The position numbers and the translations under genes are program-made. From contig NZ_CP091853.1 of the NCBI RefSeq assembly GCF_022059845.1, forward strand, positions 62,001 through 126,000: a DNA stretch of 64,000 nucleotides, given 5' to 3'. Within the stretch, counting starts at the first letter, position 1; the number at the start of each line of letters is the position of its first letter. The notes under the pieces are model-generated. The model was given only the letters and a program-made list of their open reading frames with translations. It did no database searches and had not been told where the DNA came from. This DNA comes from Terrirubrum flagellatum (lineage in GTDB: Bacteria; Pseudomonadota; Alphaproteobacteria; Rhizobiales; Beijerinckiaceae). Below, in pieces: positions 27,718 through 35,704 of this stretch.

Positions 27718-27772
27718 CATCGATCACGCCATCTAAATAACTGATTTAATTCGCATAATTGCTATTATGGAA

Positions 27773-28417
27773 CTAGCGCGCCCAAGATCTCAGGCTGCCT
27801 GAATCTGCGCCAGAAAGTGCGTTACCTCTTTCTCCATTCTCTGTGACGTCTATGGTGCTGTTCGAAACCTGTTGCGCGCTGCAGGCGATGTGTTTGGTCG
27901 CCATGCTTTGGCGTTGCACGGCCGTCCCGATCGTTTCGCCAATAGCGTTGAGACGGTCGATGATCATTGTGACAGCGTCAATGTCGCGCGATGAATCGGC
28001 GATGACTGAACAGGTCCCGCTGACTTGCTCGTCGATCTCCACGGTCGCTTTTGCGGTCTGGGCAGCCAGAGATTTCACTTCCTGTGCGACGACCGCGAAA
28101 CCTTTGCCTACGTCACCGGCGCGCGCTGCTTCGATAGTGGCGTTCAGCGCCAACAAATTTGTTTGCGCGGCGATGTCGCTGATCAGTTCGACGATAGCCC
28201 TGACATTCTCGGAGGCGCCAGATAGCTGTTTCATCCGAGCGGCCGTTTCATGGCTTGCCCTGACCGCACGAGCGACGATATGGCCGGCCTCTTGGACTTC
28301 CTGTCCGATTTGAGACATGGCTTTAGCCATGTCGTCGGCCGCGTTTGCCGCTGCATGAACGCTGGCCGAGGTTTCCTCAGTTACGCTCGCGACGACCACG
28401 ACCTGTTCCGTCGTATC
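27773..28417 (-). pseudogene. Methyl-accepting chemotaxis protein, truncated C-terminal part
   Basis: The frame contains the conserved MCP hairpin tip, [20 protein letters not shown] followed by [20 protein letters not shown], and the return helix [20 protein letters not shown]. Homology begins abruptly near 28417 ([15 protein letters not shown]) with an in-frame stop just upstream, so sensor, membrane and HAMP parts are gone. It is a decapitated remnant, though a short soluble protein from the GTG at 28399 could still be made. Confidence 0.75.
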
Positions 28418-28587
28418 TAGGAGTCATCCGGTGTGAGGCCAGTCGCGGCTCGTCGCAATCGGAACCGCGCGAAGCGTACGGGCCGCATTAGCGACTTGAA
28501 TCAATCACCATCCATCGATTCAAATTCTGCGTTGGACCACTGCCCCCAAATAAAGAATCTTCGGGCTTTATTTGCGGGGCTCGGTAA

Positions 28588-28851
28588 ATGAAGGATAACA
28601 ATAATGTCGAGGCTGCGGTGCTGCGGCGAGTTGATCCCAGTCGGAATATGGCCCGGTACTACGCTTTGTCGGTCGAGATAGCTTTCTTTGATACTTGGTC
28701 ATGCACGCGCTCATTCGGGCGGATCGGTTCCCGCGGCGGCAGGATCATCGTTGGCCTTCACCCGAGCTATGAAGCTGCGAGGGAGGAGCTACAGGATCTG
28801 CTGCGACGGAAATTGACGAAGGGGTATCGCCCTACGTTCCGAAGGTCGTAA
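28588..28851 (+). CDS. WGR domain-containing protein
   Basis: An 87-residue protein consisting of a WGR domain: LRRVDPSRNMARYYALSVEI, then TRSFGRIGSRGGRIIVGLHP. The consensus Trp-Gly-Arg appears here as Phe-Gly-Arg. WGR domains bind nucleic acids in PARPs and many small bacterial proteins. It is a stand-alone gene in the mobile region; function unknown. Confidence 0.85.
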   Translation: MKDNNNVEAAVLRRVDPSRNMARYYALSVEIAFFDTWSCTRSFGRIGSRGGRIIVGLHPSYEAAREELQDLLRRKLTKGYRPTFRRS

Positions 28852-29427
28852 AGGACCGCAGCCGCCTCGCTCATTCCAATCGGGATAATCGTTTATCCGC
28901 TTCGGCCGGGGACTAGAGGAAGGTAATGGGAGCGCGCCGCTGAATGGCCAGGGAGGCGCATGCGTTAGCAGGCGCGCGGCGCGAAGCCTTCATCGCAGCT
29001 CGAGACAGAACAGAGCGCACGACAACCCAGTATCTGCGCTCGCCGCTTCCTGCTTCTTTTATTTGGATCGCGCCGCTTGCGCGACGCGGTAGGGTAAGTC
29101 CCGCAGCGCCCTCTCCTCTGGTGAGAACGTACGCGCCATTGCTGTGATGGCGTGGTCTGGCGCCGCCGGCCGGCGTCCTTCGGCCCCTGCGCATTGGAAT
29201 TTTCCCCTGCGGCTTCGCCGCATTCCTCGCGCCCGCTCGCTGGCGCTCGCTCCAAAATTCAGACGCGCGGCCGGGGCTCTCCGCTGCGCTGCGACGCCCA
29301 GGCCGAAGAATTTTCGTGCGGCCTGTCGGCCGCTTCATTCTCGTCTTCGGCCTGTCCGCTCCGGAGCCGTCCGCCGTCGCCCGTAGACCGCCATCGCAAT
29401 GGTGCGATGCTCACAAAGGAGAGAACG
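28852..29427. other. GC-rich palindromic non-coding segment
   Basis: About 575 bp with no convincing gene. It is rich in short GC palindromes, for example TGCGGCTTCGCCGCA at 29208-29222 and GCCGGCCGGC near 29168-29177. Long frames on both strands here are low-complexity Arg/Ala/Pro translations. It leads into the SSB-like gene and may be a structured leader or a relic of a conjugative element. Confidence 0.4.
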
Positions 29428-29640
29428 ATGATCCAGCTTTGCGAAGTGAACCAGATCGGCCGCGTCGGCAAAGTCCGCGGAGTGGACCCGAACCTCATGA
29501 TCTCAATCGCCTCTGACGCGTCATACGAGAAGAACGGCGAGACGACATACGGCTACACCTTCGTGGTCAGCGAGCTGACCCGGCTCGCCGAGAAGCCGGC
29601 GAAGGAGGAGCCCAAGCCCGCCAAGTCAGGGAAGCGCTGA
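29428..29640 (+). CDS. Mini single-strand DNA-binding (OB-fold) like protein
   Basis: A 70-residue product with a strong ribosome-binding site (AAGGAGAG) before the ATG at 29428. The start VNQIGRVGKVRGVD and the segment ASYEKNGETTYGYTF resemble the first strands of SSB proteins (GRVGKDPE... and the KNGE turn). It is about half the length of a normal SSB and ends in a Lys/Pro/Glu tail. Such short proteins occur on plasmids and integrative elements. Family call is tentative. Confidence 0.65.
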   Translation: MIQLCEVNQIGRVGKVRGVDPNLMISIASDASYEKNGETTYGYTFVVSELTRLAEKPAKEEPKPAKSGKR

Positions 29641-29649
29641 GCGCGGCGC

Positions 29650-29670
29650 GGAGGGGCCACGCGCCCCTCC
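29650..29670 (+). terminator. Hairpin after the SSB-like gene
   Basis: GGAGGGGC and GCCCCTCC form a perfect 8-bp stem with a 5-nt loop, 10 bp after the stop codon. Only two T residues follow, so it may be a weak intrinsic terminator or an mRNA 3' stabiliser. Confidence 0.5.
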
Positions 29671-29706
29671 TTCCCCATCCCTCGATCTCTCTGATAGGAT
29701 CAGGTC

Positions 29707-30021
29707 ATGAGCACCGAACCGGATAACCTCGTCCTCACTCTCCTGCGCGAAATGCGTGCCAATATGGCGACCAAGGACCATCTTGACGGCCTGCGCGCCG
29801 AGCTGAAAAGCGACATCGCCGCTGTCCGCGCCGAAATGGCGACGAAGGCCGACCTTGCCAGCTTGCGTAAAGAACTCTCCGAGCAGATCGTGGGCCTGCG
29901 CCGCCAGGTCGTTGACTATCATAGCTCCGTGGTCGGTCATGGCGTCATCATCAGCGAGCCCGAAGCTCGTTTGCGCCGCGTCGAACAGCATCTCAATCTG
30001 CCACCGGCCGAGGCGCACTGA
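29707..30021 (+). CDS. Coiled-coil hypothetical protein
   Basis: A 104-residue helical protein with heptad-like repeats: MATKDHLDGLRAELKSDI and MATKADLASLRKELSEQI, ending LRRVEQHLNLPPAEAH. The ATG has AGGATCAGG upstream. Similar proteins are common next to mobile genes in Hyphomicrobiales, but no function is known. Two near-repeats of the MATK-x-DL unit suggest internal duplication. Confidence 0.75.
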   Translation: MSTEPDNLVLTLLREMRANMATKDHLDGLRAELKSDIAAVRAEMATKADLASLRKELSEQIVGLRRQVVDYHSSVVGHGVIISEPEARLRRVEQHLNLPPAEAH

Positions 30022-30146
30022 GCCTGATCGTACGTAACGCGCTTGGTTAAGCATTCGGTCAAAATCCCGGTTCGTCCTCTCGTTAGCGAAGCCGTCTCGG
30101 CGGCCAGACTCCGCCCCGCCAACGTAAAGCGAAACAGGCTGCTGGC

Positions 30147-30439
30147 ATGACAACTCGGGAAAAGTTCATCGCCGGTCGCGGCTACACGAATGCCGATTGG
30201 AAGGCGGTCGATTCTCCAGCTCTCACAAAAAGAGAATTAGAGGCGGCTAGACCGTTCGCAGAGATGTCCCCGATCTGATGCAGAGCATCAGCCGTTCGCA
30301 AGGACGGCCTTGTCTCGATAACGCGAAACAGGCGGTGACCCTGCGCGTGAGTCCGGCGACACTGGCGAGGTTCAAGGCCAGCGGCAAAGATTGGCGCGCG
30401 AAGATGAGCGCAGCGCTCGATAAGGCTAAGGCGCGTTGA
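30147..30439 (+). pseudogene. BrnA-like antitoxin, frameshifted at a C run
   Basis: The first frame gives MTTREKFIAGRGYTNADWKA up to EMSPI and a stop. The next frame continues PDLMQSISRSQGRP and then AKQAVTLRVSPATLARFKAS to a stop at 30437-30439, matching the ribbon-helix-helix C-terminus of BrnA. Adding one C to the CCCC run at 30268-30271 restores a single frame. No brnT toxin gene is adjacent, so it is an orphan as well as broken. Confidence 0.75.
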
Positions 30440-30510
30440 GGCTGATTCAGCGCTCGCAATAACGATGACGGCGCCGCCAGCGCAATCGCCTCAGCCTATC
30501 GCCGGCGCTG

Positions 30511-30807
30511 TCATTTCGGCGCGTCCTTGACGAAGCGATTACCTTTGCAGGCGGCCCGCATTTCCGGCCGCCGGAAATAGATCGCGCGTCCCATCCGGAT
30601 CGGAGGAGCGCCGGCGATAAACACGAACTGCTCATCGTGACGGGCCTGGAGCACTTCGCCCGGTTCGATCAGATTCTTCTTCTGCTGGGTATAGTTGACG
30701 CCGATACGCGGCGCCGTTCCCTGCAGCAGGCGCGCACCCTGACCGTGTATTGGCCTGACATTTCCGAAATCAGCTTTGTCGTCTCCTTCTCGCTGACGGC
30801 GGCGAAG
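30511..30807 (-). pseudogene. Conjugative coupling protein (TraG/VirD4-like) C-terminal remnant
   Basis: This part of the reverse-strand frame reads LIEPGEVLQARHDEQFVFIA then GAPPIRMGRAIYFRRPEMRA, the typical tail of TraG/VirD4 coupling ATPases. Everything N-terminal of it has been replaced by an IS3 transposase fragment joined in frame near 30807. It shows that a conjugative element once occupied this site. Confidence 0.7.
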
Positions 30808-31121
30808 ACCCTGATCGACACAAATCGTCTTGGGATAGCCGAGCTTCATGCACGTTTGTTCCAGTGTTTGCACGATGTCTTCTGCGCGATAGCTTTGCCG
30901 CTGCTCCAAAGCCGGCAAGTAGCGTGAGAAGATGTCGACGATGGTCCGTACCTAGCGTGGCGTGGCACCCGCAGTTTCTTAAGCGGGCTCTGTTCACGCA
31001 GCCAAATCCTGTCCGACCTGCCGCGTTGTAGCCCGCGAGAGTAAGATGAGCTTCGCTCGCACAGCGTGAACGCAATTTGCCGCAGGCGCCGAATTAACGC
31101 TGTCCGACAGATTTTCATCAC
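30808..31121 (-). mobile_element. IS3-family transposase (orfB) remnant
   Basis: Reverse-strand pieces in two frames match the DDE integrase core of IS3 transposases: PLKKLRVPRHARY, then ALEQRQSYRAEDIVQTLEQ and GYPKTICVDQG, which contains a catalytic Asp. It ends at DQG where the coupling-protein fragment begins. Frameshifted and truncated at both ends, hence inactive. Confidence 0.65.
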
Positions 31122-31206
31122 GCGCTATAGGGGAGATCCTCGAAGAACAGCAGCGACGCTGTCGGCCAAATCTGAGGAAAGGCGTTCCTCGTCGGTTGCG
31201 CGAATA

Positions 31207-31776
31207 TCACCTCTCGGCCGCGAGAGGTTCCGGAAAGCTGAAACGCCCTCGCGCATACACCAGTGCGCGCGATATCGCGCCCTGTCGGATCGCTTCAACG
31301 CGGCCAATGAGAACGGCGTGGGTCGGCGAGTCGTGCTCGCAATCGAGGCTGCAGTCGAAGACGGAAAGCGCGTCTTCCAGAACGGGCGCGCCGGTCACCA
31401 GCCGTCCCCAGCTTCCGAAGTCGAATCGTTCCGGACCATAAACCTTCGTTATTCCCGCGAACCGTTCGGCAAGGGCCGACTGCGCCTCGGCGAGGAAATT
31501 CGCCGAGAAGCAGCCATTCGCACGAATATAAGGCAGGATGGCGCTGTTCCGATTAATGCAAGCGAGGATCATGGGTGGCTGATCGCTTAGCGAACAGACG
31601 GACGACGCCGTGATGCCGTAACGCATGCCCGCCTCGCCGGTGGCGATCACCGTGACGGGCGTCGCGACGGTCTTCATCGCAGCGCGGAAGGTCTGCGAAT
31701 CCACACCCGCCCGGCCACCGGGCTCACCTTCACCAATTGCTGCAAGCGCTTTCGATCGCGACGACGAATTCGTCAT
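31207..31776 (-). CDS. Flavin reductase family protein (two-component monooxygenase partner)
   Basis: A 189-residue FMN-binding split-barrel protein of the HpaC/FRP type. Visible family segments are SQTFRAAMKTVATPVTVIAT, YGITASSVCSLSDQPPMILA and NRNSAILPYIRANGCFSANF. It should reduce FMN or FAD with NAD(P)H. It lies 47 bp downstream of the GntR gene in the same direction and is divergent from the HpaB-type monooxygenase, whose flavin it most likely supplies. It might also serve the sulfonate monooxygenases. Confidence 0.9.
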   Translation of the reverse strand: MTNSSSRSKALAAIGEGEPGGRAGVDSQTFRAAMKTVATPVTVIATGEAGMRYGITASSVCSLSDQPPMILACINRNSAILPYIRANGCFSANFLAEAQSALAERFAGITKVYGPERFDFGSWGRLVTGAPVLEDALSVFDCSLDCEHDSPTHAVLIGRVEAIRQGAISRALVYARGRFSFPEPLAAER

Positions 31777-31823
31777 ATTCCCGGTCCTCGCTGTTCGTTG
31801 AGAGCGTCAAAGAGGTTCAGGCG

Positions 31824-32519
31824 TCACTTGGCCGAGAGCTGCGACGTTTCGCGCCCACCGTTGAGCCATTGCAGAATCGCGATCAGATGTTCGCGCATCG
31901 CGCGTTCCGCATCCGCCGCTCTGCGTCCGCGGATCGCGTCAACGATGATTTCGTGATGCCGCCAGCCGGTCTCGTTGGTGTAGGCCGGCAGACGCGTGCG
32001 AAACGTCTCATCCATGGTTAGATCCATCAACTGCTCCAGCAGATAGGCAGCGAGGATGTTGTGGCTCGCCGTGGCGATGGCTCTGTGAAAGAGATTGTCT
32101 TTGATCCGGTCGAAGACGTTGGGCTCCGCCATTTCATGAGCGGCCGCGATATCGTCGATCTCCGTCGGCGTGCCGCGCGTCGCCGCCAGCCGAGCGATTT
32201 CGGGCTCCAGCAATAGGCGCACCTCCCACAGCTCCGCGGGGCTCGTCTTGTTGGCTATATTCGCTCTTGTAGCCCGGGCCTTGTTCGGGCCGCGCGTCCG
32301 GTTGGAAGACGCTTTCAGGCTGCGGGGCCTGCTATCCGGGATTTTGCTTTCGTCACGAAGCGCGGCGAGCGCTTTCCGCAAAAGGTGGCGACTCACCCCA
32401 ATGCGCTCAGCCATCTGCCGCTCTGGAGGAAAAGGGCCGTTCTCCGTCATCCCTAGGATGGCCTGCGTCACTTCCTGCATGGAATTCGAGTCGTCTCTCA
32501 CTGTTAGGGCCGTCCTCAT
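31824..32519 (-). CDS. GntR family regulator (FCD/FadR subfamily)
   Basis: About 231 residues from the ATG at 32519. The N-terminal winged helix reads PFPPERQMAERIGVSRHLLR then KALAALRDESKI; the C-terminal FCD effector domain starts ELWEVRLLLEPEIARLAATR and holds the metal-ligand-type His in NLFHRAIATASHN. It is divergent from the catabolic operon starting at 33114, with two candidate palindromic operators between. It likely represses that operon and its own, with relief by the pathway substrate. Confidence 0.9.
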   Translation of the reverse strand: MRTALTVRDDSNSMQEVTQAILGMTENGPFPPERQMAERIGVSRHLLRKALAALRDESKIPDSRPRSLKASSNRTRGPNKARATRANIANKTSPAELWEVRLLLEPEIARLAATRGTPTEIDDIAAAHEMAEPNVFDRIKDNLFHRAIATASHNILAAYLLEQLMDLTMDETFRTRLPAYTNETGWRHHEIIVDAIRGRRAADAERAMREHLIAILQWLNGGRETSQLSAK

Positions 32520-32651
32520 GCGTGCTCCCGAAGCTGTCTCGTACGGTCGTGCCGCCGCCTTATGCTTGTGACACTCTTTTTCAGGCGCCCCCTCCGTCCG
32601 GAGCTCCAACGACTTCTCCAACCACAATCAAGCCGGTTTCCGCCAATGTAT

Positions 32652-32668
32652 ATGGTTTAGGCAACCAT
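32652..32668. promoter_or_regulatory. Palindrome ATGGTT-N5-AACCAT, candidate GntR operator 1
   Basis: A perfect 6-bp inverted repeat with a 5-bp centre, 133 bp upstream of the GntR gene start. The arm TGGTT is shared with the second palindrome at 32921-32936, which supports a common binding protein. Confidence 0.5.
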
Positions 32669-32920
32669 TTGTCGATGGCAATTTGGTTGCGCCTTGGTTT
32701 TTCGGCACCCGCTCATTATTTAATCAATCTCAGTGGTGTCCAACACGCGGGCCCTTCGCAGAGCGACGATATTATTTCATAATGTCAGATACTTATGTAA
32801 ATAGTGTCGCCGTTTTGCGTCGCATCTTCGGCCGGCTCAGAAACCTGCCAAATCTTGCGCTTGTCAGTCGCCCAACCAGTATCTAGCCTGACTCAGGTTG
32901 TACGGCTTGGGTTGGCATCT

Positions 32921-32936
32921 TGGTTGCAGGCAACCA
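32921..32936. promoter_or_regulatory. Palindrome TGGTTGC-AG-GCAACCA, candidate GntR operator 2
   Basis: A perfect 7-bp inverted repeat with a 2-bp centre, about 180 bp before the monooxygenase start. Its arms match the first palindrome at TGGTT/AACCA, though the centre is shorter. Confidence 0.5.
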
Positions 32937-33113
32937 GATTTGGTCGGCTTAAACCGAATCAGACCGGAGCCCTCCAGTCCGGCGCCTGCGCGAGTCAGAG
33001 GAAGCATCCTTGGCACGATCCGGCGGCCGGAGAAGGGGACGGGCCACGCGGGCAGGTTCGCGCTCCGTTCTTCGTGTGGCCGGGGACTGAAGAAACAGAC
33101 GGGAGCTCGACTG

Positions 33114-34577
33114 GTGAATATCATGACGAAACACGCGCTGAAGACCGGGGCGGAATTCAAGGCCTCTCTGGATGACGGCCGCCAGCTTTGGGTCAACGGC
33201 GCGAAGGTGGAGAAGGTGACGGACGAGCCGGCGCTCGCCGCTGGCATCGATCTGATGGCGTCGATGTTCGATGATCAGTTCACCAAGGAATATGCGGACG
33301 CCACAACCGTTCTCGACCGCGCGTCGGGGATGATGACCACCCGGTCCTGGCAGGTTCCGGAAACGATGGAGGAACTGCTCGGCCGCCGGATGATGATCGA
33401 ATACACGTCGCGAAAGACCTTCGGCGCCTTCGGCCGCCCGCCGGACCTCGGTCCAACATTGGCCGTGGGCATCCTCGCCCATCTGCATCTCTTCAAGGAT
33501 TTTCAGTCCGCCTTCCCCGAATGCCAGCCGGATTTCGCCGAAAACGTTCGGCGCTATGTCCAGTTCGGCCGCATGAATTCGATCACCTGCGCCGAGAGCC
33601 TGACGGGGCCACAGAACGATCGCTCCTCGCCGCTTGCACAGGCGGCATCGCTGCTGCGCGTCACCAAGGTCGAGAAAGGCGGCGTCTACATCTCCGGCGC
33701 AAAATCGGTTGGCTCCATCGCGGCGCAAACCAACGAGATTTTCTTCTCCAACCTCGCTTATCCCGGCACGCCGAAGGAAGCCGCGATCTGGGGCGCAGCG
33801 CCGATCAATTCCGAAGGCATCAAGCTCGTCAGCCGTGAAATGCTTTCAAATCCCGGCGCCGACCCGTTCGATCACCCGATTGGTCACAAAGGCGAGGAAG
33901 CCGACCAGCTCGTTATCTTCAGCAACGTTTTCATTCCGAAGGAGCGGATATTCAATCTCGGCAACGAGCATGTCTCCGCCATCTCCGGCAAAGCGACGCT
34001 TTTCGCGCATTATCATGTGTTGACCCGGCTGAAGGTGAAGTCCGAAATCTTCGTCGCGTGCGCCAAGATGGTGACTGAAGTTCTCGGCACCGGCCAAATA
34101 CCCGGCGTCCGTTCGATGCTGGCGGAGATCATCGAATATAATCGCACGCTCGAAGCTTTCATCCTCGCGTCTGAAGCTAGCGCCAAGGTCAATGAAAGCG
34201 GCGTCATGTGCCCCGACGTGATGATGATCACAACCGGGCGCCTCTATGCGATCCGCAACTATCCGCACATCATCCACGTGCTGCAGGAAATGTGCGGCCA
34301 GGGCCTGGTCATGCGCTTTGGTAAGGCCGCGTTCGCCAATCCCGATATCGGCCCGCATCTCAACGAACTGCTGCCCGGAAAGGGCGTCACCAGCATGCAG
34401 AAAGAGCAGTTGATGAACTTCATCTGGGACCTGACCTCCTCGTCGCTCGCGGGTCGCGTGGCGCTGTTTGAGAATGTCAACGCCAGCCCCGCTCCACGCA
34501 TGCGCGAACGCTTGGTCGCTGAATTCGACACCGGCGCGATGGTGGCCGACCTGAAGAAGATCGCTGCGCTCATCTGA
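33114..34577 (+). CDS. HpaB/PvcC-type flavin-dependent monooxygenase
   Basis: A flavin-dependent aromatic hydroxylase of about 487 residues, acyl-CoA dehydrogenase fold, using reduced FAD from a partner reductase. The GTG at 33114 is chosen for its GGGAG site; an ATG at 33123 is the alternative. Family features are ESLTGPQNDRSS in the substrate region, KSVGSIAAQTNEIFFSN, DQLVIFSNVFIPKERIF and the helix HYHVLTRLKVKSEIF. Together with the flavin reductase it forms a two-component oxygenase. The next gene, NicX-like, suggests the ring hydroxylated is a pyridine-type heterocycle rather than 4-hydroxyphenylacetate. Confidence 0.9.
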   Translation: MNIMTKHALKTGAEFKASLDDGRQLWVNGAKVEKVTDEPALAAGIDLMASMFDDQFTKEYADATTVLDRASGMMTTRSWQVPETMEELLGRRMMIEYTSRKTFGAFGRPPDLGPTLAVGILAHLHLFKDFQSAFPECQPDFAENVRRYVQFGRMNSITCAESLTGPQNDRSSPLAQAASLLRVTKVEKGGVYISGAKSVGSIAAQTNEIFFSNLAYPGTPKEAAIWGAAPINSEGIKLVSREMLSNPGADPFDHPIGHKGEEADQLVIFSNVFIPKERIFNLGNEHVSAISGKATLFAHYHVLTRLKVKSEIFVACAKMVTEVLGTGQIPGVRSMLAEIIEYNRTLEAFILASEASAKVNESGVMCPDVMMITTGRLYAIRNYPHIIHVLQEMCGQGLVMRFGKAAFANPDIGPHLNELLPGKGVTSMQKEQLMNFIWDLTSSSLAGRVALFENVNASPAPRMRERLVAEFDTGAMVADLKKIAALI

Positions 34578-34590
34578 AGAAAGAGTCGCC

Positions 34591-35625
34591 ATGCCCTCGC
34601 AACATGAAATGGTGAAACTGTTCACGGAGCAGCTCAAGCTCTGCGCGCTGAAGCCAGAGGAGACGGTCATTGTCCTGTGCGAGGATGACATCCGCGCCGA
34701 CTACGCGTCAGCCTTTCTGCTCGCCGCGCGAGACCTTGGCGCGACGCCGTTCCAGATCACCGTGCCGCTGCGCGAAAAGCGCTCGGCGCGCCAGACAACG
34801 GGCAAGACCGCGATCGCCGGCAATCGGCCCGTCATCGAGGCGCTGAAGAAAGCCGACCTCATCATCGACGTCATGGGAACACTCTTCTCGCCTGAGCAGG
34901 ATGAAATCTGTGGCGCCGGCGCACGCATGCTTTTCGTGCGCGAGCCGTTTGATGTTCTGGCGCAAAACTTTCCCACCACGGACCTGCGCCGCCGCATCGA
35001 ATTCGGTGAAAAGCTATTGGGCAAGGCGAAAACGTTGAGGATTTGGTCGGACGCCGGCACCGACGCGACGTACGAGATGGGCGGTTACCGCGTCATGACC
35101 CAGTATGGCTACACCGACACGCCCGGTCGCTGGGATCACATGGCCACCGGACAAGTGCTCAGCCAAGCCTACGACGGCAAGGTGAACGGCGTCGTGATGG
35201 TGATGCCGGGCGATACCGTCACCGCCTTCCAGAGGATGATCGAGAGCCCCGTGAAGCTGACCATCAAGGAGGGTTTCGTCACTGATATCGACGGCGATGG
35301 AATGGACGCTCCCCTGCTGCGCGATTACATGGAGAGTTTCAGAGATCCACGCGCCTACGCCATCAGCCATATCGGCTGGGGTCTTCTGAACACGGCGACA
35401 TGGTTCCACCGCGCAATCACTCGCACGCGGACGCAGGAAATCAGCGTCAATTCTCTGAGCTACTATGGGAACGTGCTGTTTTCGCTCGGTCCGAACACCG
35501 AGCTCGGCGGCGCGAACGACACACAGTGTCACATGGATATCCCGCTGCGAAAGACGTCCCTTGCGCTGGACGGCGTAACGGTCGTCGACAAAGGCCGCAT
35601 CGCGATTCCTGAAATGGCTGTTTGA
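34591..35625 (+). CDS. 2,5-dihydroxypyridine 5,6-dioxygenase-like ring-cleavage enzyme (NicX family)
   Basis: A 344-residue protein that aligns, from memory, along the whole of Pseudomonas putida NicX: SPEQDEI, YGYTDTPGRWDHMATG, LRDYMESFRDP, AISHIGWGLLN, YGNVLFSLGPNTELGG and CHMDIPLR. The iron ligands of NicX (one His in SHIGWGL and the His-x-Asp in CHMDIPLR) are conserved. NicX opens dihydroxypyridine to N-formylmaleamate. It begins 13 bp after the monooxygenase. Exact substrate could be another hydroxylated N-heterocycle; a metallopeptidase M29 role is less likely. Confidence 0.85.
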   Translation: MPSQHEMVKLFTEQLKLCALKPEETVIVLCEDDIRADYASAFLLAARDLGATPFQITVPLREKRSARQTTGKTAIAGNRPVIEALKKADLIIDVMGTLFSPEQDEICGAGARMLFVREPFDVLAQNFPTTDLRRRIEFGEKLLGKAKTLRIWSDAGTDATYEMGGYRVMTQYGYTDTPGRWDHMATGQVLSQAYDGKVNGVVMVMPGDTVTAFQRMIESPVKLTIKEGFVTDIDGDGMDAPLLRDYMESFRDPRAYAISHIGWGLLNTATWFHRAITRTRTQEISVNSLSYYGNVLFSLGPNTELGGANDTQCHMDIPLRKTSLALDGVTVVDKGRIAIPEMAV

Positions 35626-35704
35626 AGGGACGTCGATCGTTTCGAATTTGGCCTGGCGCCGGGGCAGCTCGCGCGATTGAGACCGGAGTACGACGGGTGA
35701 AGGA

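Larger units (their letters stand above)
32520..33113. promoter_or_regulatory. Divergent control region of the catabolic island
   Basis: About 590 bp without a supported gene between the GntR gene and the monooxygenase. It is more AT-rich than its surroundings in its middle part and contains repeated TGGTT / AACCA elements, two of them arranged as palindromes (32652-32668 and 32921-32936), plus isolated TTGGTTGC copies near 32683. Confidence 0.6.

Noticed and set aside
28913-29338. 141-codon reverse-strand frame in the GC-rich leader
   Set aside because: Low-complexity Arg/Ala/Gly translation with no start signal; the segment looks non-coding.
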